Positions 38,874 through 51,334 are shown, counted from the stretch's first letter. The stretch is DNA of 64,000 nucleotides from Perca fluviatilis (GCF_010015445.1 NC_053129.1:18667249-18731248), one strand, 5' to 3'. The notes: generated by a model from the letters alone, not told the origin. Made by a program: numbers and translations.

Positions 38874-41800
38874 ATGGACTCCTGTTCCGGTAATGTGTCA
38901 AATATGATTTTAGGGTCTTTGTACGCGTTATTAGCGGGCTTTTTGGGTGCTGTTGCCTCATTGTCTGCCAAACTGTCACTCGGTGCAGACTACCTGAGAG
39001 AGAAGTGTGATTCCGGGCTCAGCGGCTGGACTGAACCATGGACTGAACCTGGAACCGCCTGTGACTGGGTAACGTTACGTTCAATATAACACCTCTCTCT
39101 GTGTCTCTTTCTCGAAACATAAGAGATAAAATAGGCTGCTTTTTATCGTCCCAAAGGAAGTTGTCGTCCTCCTGTTTACATTCAAGCCCATCCACAACCT
39201 CGCCCCCCATTTGTCTGATCTCCTCCAGATTCCCGCTCCCTCAGATCCTAGAATTTAACCTTAAAGGTGCTCTAAGTGATGTGACGCGTTTTTTTAGGCT
39301 ACAACATTTTTTGTCACATAGGCCTACAGCAAACATCTCCTCACTATCGGCTAGCTGTCTGTCCCCTGAACACACTGTAAAAAAACGCAGTCTCTGAAGA
39401 CAGCCCAGGCTCCATAAACGGCAACAAAAACAAACTGTGCCAACCTGCACAACGAACCATAACAAACAGAGTTCCAGCCAATAACCGACAAGAAGGAGCT
39501 GGTTGAGTCATGAATACGCATTGTGGAAGTAGTCTACGTGCTAACGCTGCTGCAGTGATGGCTCAACCAGCTCCTTCTTGTCGGAGACAAGTTTGTTTTT
39601 GTTGCCGTTTGTGGATGCTGAGCTGTCTTCAGAGACCGCGTTTTTTGACAGTGTGTTCAGGGGACAGGCAGCTAGCGAATAGTGAGGAGATGTATGCTGT
39701 ATGTGACGAAAAATGTTGTAGCCTAAAAAACGCGTCCCATCACTTAGAGCACCTTTAAGAGAACCTTTAGGGAATGTTCCCTAAAGGTTCTTTAAAAGTT
39801 CAACAAAAACAACTTTAAGAGAACGTTCCAGGAAGGTTAGCTGAAGGTTCCAAAATATTTTACCTTTAGGGAACGTCAGTCCTTAATTTGTAAAGTGGGA
39901 GGTCCCGGAGCGCAGAGGGGGGTGGATCCGGTGACTCAAAACGGGGGTTGGAGATAACGGAACAAAAATATAAAAATGACACTGCCTAGTAGCTTCTCTG
40001 ACAAAAAAAACCCTAAACAATGCTGTGTGTACATCAGGGCAATGTTTATTTTTATTTCAGAACATGCACTGCATCGGTGCGAAATAAAAAAAAAAAAAGA
40101 AAATTAGGGCTGGGCGATAAAACGATAACGATATGTATCGCGATAGACACGTAATCAATATCAATAGAAAATGCGTTTGATAAAACGTTCGATAACTTGT
40201 TTTTCTTCTTCGGAAGAAACCAGAAGTTGCGAAGCAAGTTTGGTTGCATGAACAAAGGCACTCACTCTCTGGTAACCTAGCAACGTAGGGAGTGACACTC
40301 TAACAGCCAATCATGTAACAGTATCAAGTTTGGTTGCGCCACATCGCTGTCTCGTGTTGGATTCTACAATAACCGGCGGCGTGGAGCCATAAGTGGAAAG
40401 TGAGTGCCGCAGCGAGCGAGGAAATTGTTGATAAAACAGGAAAAGTCAGTATGGCAGTTTTGGGGATTTTATAAGTCTGACCGTCGTTCCCACCAACACT
40501 AGCGCAAACTTGTTTTACCACCTTAGCCGCGCTCACACTTTGGAGCACAGCCGTATTCGCCAGCAACGTCCAACAACATCTGCAGCTGCTACACCGCACA
40601 AGTAGCAGACCGCCATGGAGAGGTACTCTGCATCAGCGCCTTACTAAACGCTACAAAGAAATAACGGAGGCAGACGTGCTGAGCACTGTCCAGAAGCCAG
40701 GTTACCAACCTAGCACTAAAGCTGCAGAAAATAGTTCTTCTCAGGTTTCAGGTTTCGCTATGTTTATATTTAACACTTTGCACCATTTTATTACACCTTA
40801 TTAAGCAGTTCTTACTTATTCTTTCTTCACTGTGATTTTAGACTTATGTTTACATTTTAATTATTTGAGTGGTTTCCGGTTGTGTTGACATTTCTGCTTT
40901 TATAACTGAGGGGATTATAATCAGAGGAAGGTTAAGTTTAAAATAAAAATGTTTAAATTTAATATATTTTTCTCCTGGTCCTTATTTTAAATAGGTCATA
41001 AAAAATATCAATAATTATCGATATCGACCGATATGAAACACTTATATCGTGATACAGTTTTCAGCCATATCGCCCAGCCCTATAAAAAATACACTGCAAC
41101 AATCGTTTTCACAAGCAGCAATTATCCATCGGACTATCAAATTAACCAAAAAACCCACCGTGGTCTCCACATTCTTGATCGGCAGAAACGTTTTTTGCTT
41201 GTTTGGGATCCGACTGGCCAGCATATTTGAACAAATTAAGCAAACTTTGTTGTCTTTTTGACATTTTTCCCCTGAGTGAAATGAGGCTGTAACAGCAATC
41301 TCAACCAGCACAAGTGCTTGTGTCACTAGAAGTGCAGCGCCGCGCTGTTGAAGTGCCTCCCCTCCCTCCGTCCCTCTCCCCCCTCCGTCTTACCCTGAAA
41401 ATTCACCTCAAAATGCAAACACAAGATTTTTGTGGAACTTCAATGGGGAATAAAGACTAACAAAACAGATAACAACATTGAACACTACACAAACCGTAGT
41501 TTATTTTTTTCATTTAGGCGATTCATTTTTCTAGGGCTGCTCCCTCTTAGTCAATTAGTCGACTAATCGGTCGTTTTGATCTTAGTCAACTTAGATTTCT
41601 TTAGTCGATTAGTCATGTTTTATGCTTTTTTCATGCTGAATGACTTATTTCCAAGAAACGTACTAGCACATCTCTGGTAAACACAAGAATTAAGGGTTGA
41701 CATTTTACCTAATAGATATCACCGTGAAACCTACTTTGATTACTTTTATTAAGGCAATTATTTGTTGTATTACACATTTTCTGAAATGTTGTGTTTAAAT

Positions 41801-42468
41801 ATGCAAAGGAGGCATTATCTTATTCAATATATGCATCCTTTTGCATGACTCTTTGCGGAGAAATTCAGATTTACATATCTGTCGATTAAATCACCTAATC
41901 GATTAGTCGATACAATTGAATGAGTGTTAGTCGACTAAGAATTTCTTCAATTGAGCACAGCCCTACATTTTTCCTGGTGACACAGGAGGTTCCGGATCAA
42001 ATAAAAAAAGGTTCCGGATCCAACATCGGAGGTGCCGGAACATGTTCCGGCTCAAATTAAGCCCTGGGGAACGTTCTGGGAAGGTTAACTTCAGAGAACC
42101 TTTAGGGAACGTTCCCTAAAGGGTATGTGTTTGTTGGGCTCTTCCTCCATACACCTGTCTGTCCCCTCCGCCCGTCTCACCACCATGGGGAGCAGAGCAT
42201 TCAGCCGCTCTGCTCCCTGTCTCTGGAATTCATTACCACCCCAACTCAGAAACATTGATTCATTCCCCCATTTCAAATTGCAACTCAAAACACATTGGTT
42301 TAAAACAGCCTATTCCACTTGATGTTAATTGCTCTGCCTCTTTCTGTTGTTTCTGTTGTTGTTTTATTCTTTTTTTATTCTTTATTTTTATTTTGCTGCT
42401 TTTTAAATGTTTTATGTATTCCTGTACGGTGTCCTTACGTGCAGAGAAAGGCACCTTTTAAATAAAAT

Positions 42469-42507
<39 letters not shown>

Positions 42508-43516
42508 GTATGTGTTTATAGTACGGTGATCCTGAAGATCCTGAAGAACCAGATCTTAACCTATCTGAACTATAGAAGATTTCACCCTTCATTTGTCTCC
42601 CATCGTTGTGTGGCTGAGTGCTGCTTTCTCATGTTACATGTGTATTTGCAGCTCCACATCCCCCTGCGGCTGCTGTGTGGAAGCCTTCTGTTCACCTGTA
42701 ATGCTGTCATGTGGACCTTCTTTTCCAAGGCGCTCCGACACTGCTCCTCTTCAGCCAGGGCTACAGTCACTACCACTGCATCCAACTTCATCTCCTCAGT
42801 AAGCATTCCCCTATGGTGCTCTATTCACCTCTCATTTTCAGTTTTACTGATACTTTTGGGCAGTATCCAAATTTTGATACCGTCATACCTCCTCCCTATT
42901 TTACCACGGTATACGGTATTACCGTGACTAATTAAAAATTATGACGTAAGGCTCAGACGGCATCACCAAACTGTTGGCTTGTGCACCGTTCAGAAACTGA
43001 ATACCAAACACTAATACTGAAACAATAATAACATAACAACAACTTACAAAAAAAAAAACTTTCTCCTCCACACTGTCACGTGATGACAACCACACATAAT
43101 TACATAAATTATATTTAATATTTAATCCTTGTCTCCTATATAAGTGCATTGCATTTTTTTTAATGACGGTATTGAAACTGATACCGTTGCTATTTTTAAG
43201 ACCCCGCGGTATACCGTATTACCGCCCAACCCTACTTCAAGCAGTATTGAGCCTGTAAAAAAGAAATGTACTAAGCAGCAAAAAGTTGTTGTGAAAGCAT
43301 TCAGACTCCTAGACATTTCAGACTTCTTCTGTCTGTGTTTTACAGTGAGTATGTTTTTGTGTGTGTGTTCAGGCTGTCCTGGGGACGGTGATGTTTGGAG
43401 AGAGTCATGCTGTTCTATGGTGGGTGGGAATCTCTCTCACTCTGTCTGGACTGCTGGTGCTTCATGGATCCACACCTCAGACACTCCAACAGGAGGAGGG
43501 CAAAAAGGACAAGTGA
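38874..43516 (+). CDS. tmem42: Transmembrane protein 42
   Basis: Three plus-strand exons: 38874-39068, 42652-42798 and 43373-43516, phase 0, giving 161 aa (human is about 159). Segments match human TMEM42 in order: GAVASLSAKLSLG near residues 25-37, NAVMWTFFSKAL at 82-93, ATVTTTASNFISSAVLG at 102-118, and AVLWWVGISLTLSGLLVLH at 127-145. Four hydrophobic helices are visible (about 11-33, 69-88, 100-121 and 126-146), as in small EamA/drug-metabolite-transporter-like proteins. The family's function is not established. Intron 1 (3.6 kb) is almost entirely transposable elements, and intron 2 holds another. The gene is not part of the human TMED10-FOS-JDP2 block. Teleosts may have more than one tmem42 copy, so an a/b suffix is not given. 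Confidence 0.93.
39150..39250 (+). mobile_element. LINE fragment, upstream part (split copy)
   Basis: One frame reads VVLLFTFKPIHNLAPHLSDL, the conserved LTFKALHNLAP-type segment near the C-terminus of L2/CR1-like LINE polyproteins. It breaks off where a TTAA-flanked element begins. The downstream part resumes at about 42123. The fragment is short and inactive. Confidence 0.65.
39265..39754. mobile_element. TTAA-flanked MITE with long inverted repeats
   Basis: Terminal inverted repeats start AGGTGCTCTAAGTGATG on the left and end CATCACTTAGAGCACCT on the right. The element is flanked by TTAA at 39261-39264 and 39755-39758. TTAA duplication is typical of piggyBac and Kolobok elements. The inner arms repeat the sequences around AAGAAGGAGCTGGTTGAG in inverse, so the whole can fold. 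It has no transposase. Confidence 0.85.
40105..41082. mobile_element. hAT-like element (~0.98 kb)
   Basis: Inverted ends are TAGGGCTGGGCGATA and the matching TATCGCCCAGCCCTA. The flanking octamers AAGAAAAT and TAAAAAAT agree at 6 of 8 positions. Subterminal sequence is rich in CGATA/TATCG. The interior has no intact transposase frame. It shares terminal similarity with the smaller element at 2938-3274. Confidence 0.75.
41532..41965. mobile_element. hAT-type MITE with perfect 8-bp duplication
   Basis: Ends are TAGGGCTGCTC and GAGCACAGCCCTA, with subterminal TTAGTCGACTAATCG words on both sides. It is flanked by a perfect CATTTTTC at 41524-41531 and 41966-41973. It is 434 bp and non-coding. Confidence 0.9.
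42123..42505 (+). mobile_element. LINE 3' end with (ATT)n tail (split copy)
   Basis: The frame reads SVPSARLTTMGSRAFSRSAP and then CLWNSLPPQLRNIDSFPHFK. This is the C-terminal end of L2/CR1-like reverse transcriptase proteins. A short 3' UTR follows, then an (ATT)n tail at 42471-42505, as in these elements. It is the continuation of the fragment at 39150-39250. Confidence 0.8.
42857..43235. mobile_element. MITE in tmem42 intron 2
   Basis: The left end carries GGGCAGTATCC and GATACCGTCATACC. The right end carries GGTATACCGTATTACCGCCC before AACCCTA. This ACCGTATTACCGCCCAACCCTA terminus is a familiar fish repeat end. No clean target duplication was found. Confidence 0.6.
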
Positions 43517-44750
43517 TGTAGATTTGACTCATCACAAGCATGCAGCCACTGCGCTTCAGCCACAATAACCTGTGGCTAGACTCCCTCAGAGACAATGTCT
43601 CAGGCACTTAAAAGTGTCTTAATGTAAAGTGCAGTTAAAACAGCAGACTATGTTGCACATAACTGATGGTATATTCAGTACCACCAGTCATAGTTACCAA
43701 TTCATAGTCTAATGTGCGTTTATTGTTTTTTGAGGAAATTAAATGTACTTGGTGTGGTACACATGATATTGAGCAACACAATGCTTGTCTCATGCCACTC
43801 CCCCTTTCATAACAAATGAACTGTTTGACGTAGACTCTTGTAGGAGACATCATTGCACTCATAAAGAGTTCCTTTCATCAGTGGTTCGCCGTGCACCATA
43901 TAATATGGCCACGCCCCCTTTCATAACTCATGAACCATTTATCATAGACACTTTTGGACACAGGATGTGGTACAACATTTGCAATGCATAATTTCCAATG
44001 CCACACAGTCCATGCAGGAAATAGTAAAGATTATTATAATGGGGTCAGCTTAAAGCAATTCATTTAAAAGTAATGTCACATTATTAACATGTTCTCAACA
44101 AAATGTTGATACTAATAGTACACCAAGTAGTGACATTGTGACAGTGAAATTGATATGGTGTTGATAATACAAAAACTACTGCAACTTAAAATTTCTAAGT
44201 ACATTGTACCTGTGGGAAATTGCCAGCAGCCTGTCTGATACACTTGGAGTTGATGTCACTTTTGTACTTCACTAGACACATTTTCAGGAAACCTGTATGG
44301 GAGATGGACATTAGCTATTTTTATATAGAGTTTGGTTCATTGGTTTGAAGATGCTAACAAATATTCCATCTCCATAGTGCGAATTTTCCGTACAACTGGT
44401 TTAACTAGAATTACCTCCTCTGGGTTGTATGCCTTCGCCAATCTGTCAAGTGGAAGTTTACAGTACATCCATGTCTGTACAGACTTATATAATATATGTA
44501 GTGGCGAGAAAGACGAGAGACCAAATTAAAGCCATCTTGAATTACCCTTCTCACCCTCTCTACAACGAGCTGTGATAGATTGGCAGCTCATTGGAGAGAG
44601 GATGAAGAACAAGATCAAAGCCTGGGAGTTGTTCCTCATCTAAGTCGAGGGTCTTATGACAAAGGATGTTGTTTGCTGTACTGTGTGGCAGATTGTGTTT
44701 TGATTTTACAATATAGGGATATATAAATAAAATTTATTTTACGTTACTTG
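43517..44750 (+). other. tmem42: tmem42 3' UTR (inferred) with a duplicated repeat
   Basis: The first strong AATAAA downstream of the tmem42 stop is at 44727-44732. Between them, CCCCCTTTCATAAC plus related sequence occurs twice, near 43800 and 43913, about 113 bp apart. The transcript end is not certain. Confidence 0.35.
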
Positions 44751-44845
44751 GCTTTGCTTTTTGTTCTGTCTATAGTGTATATGTAGGATACCTTCGCATA
44801 TGTTACACATATGTTTTCTGCCCTGAAACGCCTTACATGCAACCA

Positions 44846-46288
44846 GTGGTGGAATGTAAGTAAGTACATTTTTCTAAAGCACTACTTAAGTACAAATTTG
44901 AACATTGGAACAACAAGAAAAACATTACATTTGAGACAGGCATTTAGCAGCTGTAGCAACTCAAATTCAGCCAGAGCAAGACCCAGCGCCAGGCTCTAAG
45001 GGTCTGAGCCCAGACTCCCTGCCGGATCTGCAAATTTTCTGTTGCTGCCGTAACAACGGTTTAGACCAAACCATACTGTAGAAATAAAATGGATAGAAAG
45101 GCCATTGAATCATTTGGCGTGGTCATTCCATTAGTACACAACAAAATGGATTGTTGTTAGTTGTCAGGGTGACAAGTAAAGTAAAGTGTGTTGCACTAAC
45201 TAGAGTTTCAGTTAGAGAGGATGATTAAAATAAATTTTCCAAAACTTTGATTTTCTCCAACAATGATCGACTACATGTCATAAATTCTCTAATTATTTTA
45301 GACAAATTTGACATTCATAAAATTAAATACGTTGACTTCAATTGAATGGCCTTTATATTAATTCTATTTCTATGGACCCAACGCTGCCTGCTACTGGCCA
45401 CTGGCCTGCTGTTATCCCCAGCACTGGGGTTTGCGCTGGCTGAATTTGAGTTAGGCCTACTACAGCCACTAACTGAAAGTCTGTCTCCACTCGACTGAGC
45501 TACTGAGTGTTTGCTCAGCCAGCGAAGTAGTGTCCTATCGTCTGGGAGTGGGGCAGGCTCGATGGTGTTTCAAGCCGCCAGCGTATCCTTCCAGGCAGCG
45601 CTATAACCATAACCATAACAATTGCCTAATCCTAGTGCCTTCCAGGCAGCGCTGCCAGGAAGGAGACGTTGGGGGCTTAAAACACCGATAAACATGGGGC
45701 AGAGAGACGCTGTTTACCAGATGGCTGTTAGGCTTATTTTCCATAACCAGTGTAGTATTAAAGCATGATGGAATTAACAAGATAGCTAACTAGCCAGCTG
45801 CGAAATGAGTAGAATTTAACAATTAATGCTTCATCCACACACTTTTGTCACAGCGTGGCAAAGCATTGCGTTGCTATCGCCAGATGATGACCAGTGTTGG
45901 GCAAGTGACTTCCAAAATGCAATACATTATAGATTACTAGTAACTGTCATTTGAGAGTAATTAGTTATATTACTACAATATTACTGTGTCTTAATTGTAA
46001 TGCTTTACACTACTTTTGTGTTACTTTTGAGTTACTTTCACCAAAATGACAGCGGAAGTATGACTTGGCAGTTAACTTGTGAATTTCACCATGGGCTCAA
46101 CAAAGTCTCATCTTTATCCACATATACATCATGGTTTATTCATAATATTTTGTATAATTAATCTGAATCTGCAAAGTAACTATAGCTATAAAATAAATAG
46201 TGAAGTATTATGTACAATAGGCCTAATTGACTCTGAATTGTGGTGGAGTAGAAGTATAAAGGAGATATAAAGGAGAATATTAAAATAC
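44846..46288. other. Intergenic, mostly dispersed repeats
   Basis: Begins with CAGTGGTGGAATGTAAGTAA, a common fish repeat start. A second common repeat starts at about 45897 (AGTGTTGGGCAAGTGACTTC). A GGCAGCGCT word pair lies near 45595 and 45647. No gene is seen. Confidence 0.4.
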
Positions 46289-46541
46289 TTAAAGGGCAAC
46301 TATTATATAGCATTTTCAGGTTAATACTTGTATTTTGTGTTTGTACTAGAACATGTTTACATGTTTTAATGTTCAAAAAACACTTTAATTTTCTCAAACT
46401 GCCCATGGCTGCTGCACCTGTATTCACCCTCTGTATGACCCTCCTGTCTCTTTAAGCCCCCCTCCCGACAAAGCCCAGTCTGCTCTGATTGGCCAGAGTG
46501 TTTCCCGGAATCTTCGCTGTGCTCCGCAGCCAAGGGGGTAA
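46289..46541. mobile_element. Left part of a TTAAAGGG-type repeat
   Basis: Begins at a TTAA (46289-46292) followed by AGGGCAACTATTATA, with ACTAGAACATGTTTACATG and CTCTGATTGG words typical of a high-copy fish element. It is interrupted at 46542 by the Harbinger-like element. Confidence 0.6.
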
Positions 46542-47208
46542 TGGTGCGTTCTTTTTGTCTTGTAATCGCGACTAGTAGCTCAAGCGTGACGTCACATCCG
46601 TGTCGAAAAACGAATAACCGCGGGTTGTTGCATTCTTTTTGTCACACAATACTACGAGTCAGAGAAAAGATGGATTTTTGTAACATTTTTAGTAACATTT
46701 AGGATTCTATTCACCCAGTTATTGACATATTACACACATATATTTCACAGTTTGATACATGAAAATTACGTTTTGATTAACGTTAACGTTAGGCTACTGC
46801 TCTGCTTTCTGCTCAAGACTCGGCTTAAAGCCATTGTTGTCATATAGCAACCGAGCGTCTCTAGCCAATTTCAGCTGCACAAGCTACAAAATAACTAATT
46901 AGGCGGTATTTAACTCCTAATAAGACTGTAGCGACATGCCTATAGGTAGCAGTATACAGCACTATGTGTACGACTTCTTCATTTGGTTACAACAAAGACA
47001 AAAGTGCTTAAAATTGTAGATAACCACAATGTTTACTACGTGTGATGCACGACGTAGCCATCTTTGAAAGTGAGCTCGGGGTCCTCTGAGTTCAGACAAC
47101 TTGACGAGTCGTAAATACGACCTCGGGGGCGTTCTTTTTGCAACTTCCGGGTCGTAACTCCGGAAAACAACTCGTAAAACGACTTCGGTGGACAAAAAGA
47201 ACGCACCA
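46542..47208. mobile_element. PIF/Harbinger-like MITE
   Basis: Perfect terminal inverted repeats of at least 18 bp: TGGTGCGTTCTTTTTGTC on the left and its complement on the right. It is flanked by TAA at 46539-46541 and 47209-47211. A 3-bp TWA duplication is diagnostic of PIF/Harbinger. The GTTCTTTTTG word also recurs inside each arm. It is 667 bp with no transposase frame. Confidence 0.88.
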
Positions 47209-47211
47209 TAA

Positions 47212-47865
47212 GCTTCGCTTCAGAACTCGAACCTCCTATGGCGCCATTTTGGTGCTACAAAGCGATCACCTCCCGTTAGCATTCCATTGACTGCCATTCA
47301 TTTTGATGTCACTTTGACAGCGAATAACTTTACATCTGAAGCGTTTAAAGACTCTATTTGTCCATTGTTTAGTTCTAAAGAAACACAACAATGTATAAAA
47401 GGCTCCATTTCCTTGTACCTCACGTTATGGCTCCGCAGCAGACGTTTTTGTAAAAATAGGCTAACGATTGTGTCATAACCACGAGACTTACTGTTGCATA
47501 GTAGAGGAATTAAGTTAGTACAGGAGAAGCTCGCAGGCACTTTCGACTTACATGAGCTGTTTAGGTTTAATTACTAATGTTAACTAGCATTTTAGTTAGC
47601 AATAATTAGCCTGTGCCCATGTTATCTCCTTACATATACCTACGCTCTCCGTCTCTGCAAGATTGGGAATGATTGAGATTTCTCTTGGCACAGCTACCAG
47701 AAGACTTACAACTTTCAGACAGGTTGCTCACGTCACATTTACGTCGTCTCTCTCAGTTGGAGGCTGCGCAGTAACGCTCAGCGCTCACCGGAAAAGTGCT
47801 TCTAATATCCTTCACTGGTCTCCATCCAGAGCAACGGGATCTGTTGGTCCATTTTATATATGTCA
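47212..47865 (+). repeat. Dispersed fish repeat
   Basis: It contains ATGGCGCCATTTTGGTGC, CATTGACTGCCATTCATTTT and TTATATATGTCAATG, words I associate with a high-copy teleost repeat. Its left edge abuts the Harbinger-like element, which therefore inserted in or beside it. Confidence 0.5.
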
Positions 47866-48490
47866 ATGTCCGCAGCCTATCTGTGCTGCCTGCACAATCC
47901 GTTATGCGTATGCGCAAGATGTTCGCGCATGCGCAGATGATAATCCTGTTCCACCCTTGCGCACCTTTGCACCGCGGGAATTTCATTCATTTCACAGCGC
48001 TCGCAAAGGGGAGTGTGGAGGAAACCGAAGGTTTGCAGTGACAGAAAGACTCAGACATCATTCCACATGTACCAAAATGGTGTATTTTCATGTAACATGT
48101 AACAACTCCTTTATTATTTTGGATTGGCAACCACGTAAACACCTCGTAATGCATAGCATAAGCTACATTTAAAAACATCACAACATCCCCACACTACACG
48201 TCACAAAAATAACAATGTCGCCAAGGCTTAGTACACGGACGTCGATATGCGTTTTTGGATCAGTGACAATAAGTACTTAATTTAAATATCTTTATAAAAC
48301 AGCCCCGCCATGAACTGCATAATGAATAACATAAAGTGTAGCCTACAAAAATATTATTCCCGCAGTGGAAAGGTGCACAAGTGTGGACCAGATCGTGCAG
48401 TGTCGTAAACAGGATTATCATCTGCGCATGCGCGAACAACTTGCGCATGCGCATAAAGGATCGTGCAGGCAGCACAGATCGGGTACCGAC
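47866..48490. mobile_element. Inverted-repeat element with ~125-bp arms
   Basis: The left arm (about 47866-47990) and right arm (about 48350-48490) are inverted copies. Shared words include ATCTGTGCTGCCTGCAC, CGCGCATGCGCAGATGATAA and TGCACCTTT. The arms are GC-rich with repeated GCGCATGCGC palindromes, and the 360-bp centre is AT-rich. Probably a MITE or foldback element; exact ends are unclear. Confidence 0.65.
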
Positions 48491-48780
48491 AAGTGTCGTT
48501 CAAGATGAGCCAGGTCTGCGCAGAATCGGTCACCGGCGATCTTTGGCCAATGCATGGCGGTTAGATTTATGTCCGACTTGATCCCGACTTGCTCTGACAC
48601 GTGGGCAACGATAACCTCACGAGATCAAGGCAGCTGCAGGTTTGAGATGCAGGCAGCGCAGTTGCTTTTCACCAACTGTGCAAGACCCAGGCGGACCCAG
48701 GGCATGCTGGGAAATGCCTGGCTCTCAGCTGATCTAACAGCTGATTGGTTCAGAATCGAGTCAACATGATGACGTTTTAT
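48491..48780 (+). repeat. Repeat related to the tmem42 upstream segment
   Basis: Positions 48499-48587 align to the complement of 38755-38845. The block continues with AGGGCATGCTGGGAAATGCC and ends near ACATGATGACG. It shows the family is dispersed in this genome. Confidence 0.6.
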
Positions 48781-49027
48781 ATCAACTTTTTATTGTTTTT
48801 GAATTGGAGGGATTTTAACTGCTATTTGTCTGATTTAAAGGCTTATTCTGTACAGAACACATTTTTTTGATTTCCTGTTCAGCCTGAAGACTCCTGGAAA
48901 CGGCTGTAAGCTGTCCGACTTTACTGTGGATTTTTGTCACCGGCTCCCACCTGCTCTCGTCCACTTTACAAGCGAGGTGCAGCTCATCTCGAACGGGCCT
49001 GTTGTTTCACCAGTATCAGCTGGAGCT

Positions 49028-49110
49028 AGTGGTGCGTGATACTGCAAAATTTGGTATCGACCAATACCAAGTAAATACAGGGCCAGTATCGTCGATACCG
49101 ATACATACCG
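49028..49110. repeat. Terminus of a GTGCGTGATACTGC repeat
   Basis: TAGTGGTGCGTGATACTGCA followed by GGTATCGACCAATACC and GTCGATACCGATAC. This is a palindrome-rich end of a repeat type common in fish. The other end was not found. Confidence 0.45.
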
Positions 49111-49740
49111 AAACTTTTTAATTATTAAGGTGGATTCATCATCAAATTGCTAAATCTGAATGAATTGTCATGACCTTTAAGTGTTTTTGTGATTTTTCCT
49201 TTGGATTATTAATAATTTAAAACCCAGGACAGAATTTTTAAATTTGTTGTGTTAACACGGTATTTTACTTTTATATTATAGCCTACAGCTTGCCGTTGTT
49301 TCATTTTTGGCCTGAAAATATAGCCACACAGCGCTCCTCTTCCTCTCTGCCATTCTTCTGCCGTCTCAGTGCTGCTTCTCCACACTAGCCTAATATATTG
49401 ATCTCTCCGAGACCACTTTTTATGTGTCATCATATGATGGCACCTGAGCCAGCTTTATTTGCAGATGAAGACAGTGTGGTTGAAAGGTAAAGAGCTTCAA
49501 TGCTCAAATCGAATCACAGGCCTATCTCTAATCTCTATATTTTTCAAACGTTGCCAATTTAATTAGCTATCCCACAGTGCTTGACCACTCACAGGCGAGG
49601 TCGGACAAATAACCAGGCAAAGTGAGCAACTGCCCAGACATTCAGGGGCCCCAAGCAGATTTATTCTGCCATGAAAACACAGGTTGAACTATCTAACCTT
49701 ACGGAAGAAGACTAGTTGTACTTCTCCCTCCAGGTCAGAG
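49111..49740. other. Intergenic upstream of tmed10
   Basis: No exon was recognised. The last 100 bp before the tmed10 ATG become GC-rich (GGCGGCGCTGG, CGGGCCGG), which fits a TATA-less housekeeping promoter. Confidence 0.4.
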
Positions 49741-49833
49741 GCGGCGCTGGAGGGTTCAGTCGGGCCGGTTGTGTGAGCTGGAACTCGGTGTTAAACTGGT
49801 TGGCTGGCACGGGCTGGTTGGTTGAGGGTAGCC

Positions 49834-51272
49834 ATGGCTCGACTCGCTGCGTTACTGTTGTTACCGGTTCTTATTGAATCGGTGTTTTGCATTTCTTTCT
49901 TTTTACCGGTTAACTCAAGAAAGTGTTTACGGGAGGAGATCCACAAAGACGTCCTTGTCACGGGGGAGTATGAAATAACGGAACAGGCGAACACCAAAAC
50001 TAATCTGAAGGTGAGCATAGCCGGCTAGCTACATTAAACACAGCTAACTAACGTTAGTCTATTTTGAGGCCGAAACGGTTTCAGTCTTTTAACGTCTAGC
50101 CATGTTTAAGTAATCTTAGCTAAATTAGCCGCTACAAGTGAAATCATAGCTTATATTAAAGCAGTCTTAAATATCGTTGAAGTGTGGCTGAAATGTGTGA
50201 CAACTGTTGTTAGCATTGTAGCTAACGCAGGCCCCGACAAACGTCTTCCTGGTTTTAGTTTCTAATTGGCTAGCTAACATTATCGTTAGGAATTTATTCT
50301 GACGCAAACTCAAATTACTCCGACGCCAATGCACTCCAATTTTGTCACATTTTTGGTGTTTATTCAACAATGACTGTGTGTTACACCATGGGAAATTATC
50401 CCGTCACCGTTATCGGCTCGGCTCTGCTGCTGTTACACGTCAGTCTTACCGGCCATTCAGTTTGCAGACACAAGCTAGCGACATTAACGTTAGCACATTA
50501 GCCACATGTCAACGACAGCTGGTAGGCTATGTACTGTATTGTGTTCCTCCATACATTATACAAGGGCGTATATTCCTTATGTTATTAACCCATTGTGTCC
50601 TCATAAAAAAAGATTCCCAATAAGGTTCTGTTTCCATGTTTTAAAAGCTGCCAAAAAAAAAACATTTCTGTTTTGCTGATATTAAGATCACAGATTCCTC
50701 CAGCCACACTCTTTACTCCAAGGAAGATGCAACAAAAGGAAAGTTTGCATTCACCACAGAGGACTATGACATGTTTGAGGTTTGCTTTGAAAGCAAATCA
50801 CCCATGGGTACGTTTTTTTATTTTTATTTTTTTATTTATTTTTTGGTGTGTGTGGTCATATTAATAGATGGTTTTGAAATTAGAGAAGTGAATTTATGGA
50901 AATGAACCACATGTCATGTTTTATGTAATACTTCACATTAGAGAGAGAGAAAATACTATGCATTTGTTGTAAATAACATAGAAGGACTGAGTGGAAACTA
51001 ATGTATAAATGGAATAACAGTGAAAAGCTTCTTAGTTGGTTTCTTAGTTAGGATGTAAATAAAAAAAATTTGCATTTCTGGAACTATATCCAGGTTTACA
51101 TAGCACCTGTTAGTGAACACAATTTAAAATGTATTTCAGTTAGTTGCATATGATGCTAAATCTCTGCTCTTTTCAATTAGGAACTGGAAGAGTGCCTGAC
51201 CAGCTGGTCAATCTGGACATGAAGCATGGTGTGGAGGCGAAAAACTATGAAGAGGTATGCCTTGGGAGTCCG

Positions 51273-51334
<62 letters not shown>

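Larger units (their letters stand above)
39759..42122. mobile_element. GAACGTTCC-type element hosting two further insertions
   Basis: Both ends carry the same 24-bp palindrome centred on GGGAACGTTCCC (39764-39787 with one mismatch, 42099-42122 perfect). GAACGTTC words are repeated next to both. Between them lie a CCGGAACATGTTCCGG-type stretch, a hAT-like element at 40105-41082 and a hAT MITE at 41532-41965. Boundaries are approximate. Confidence 0.5.
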
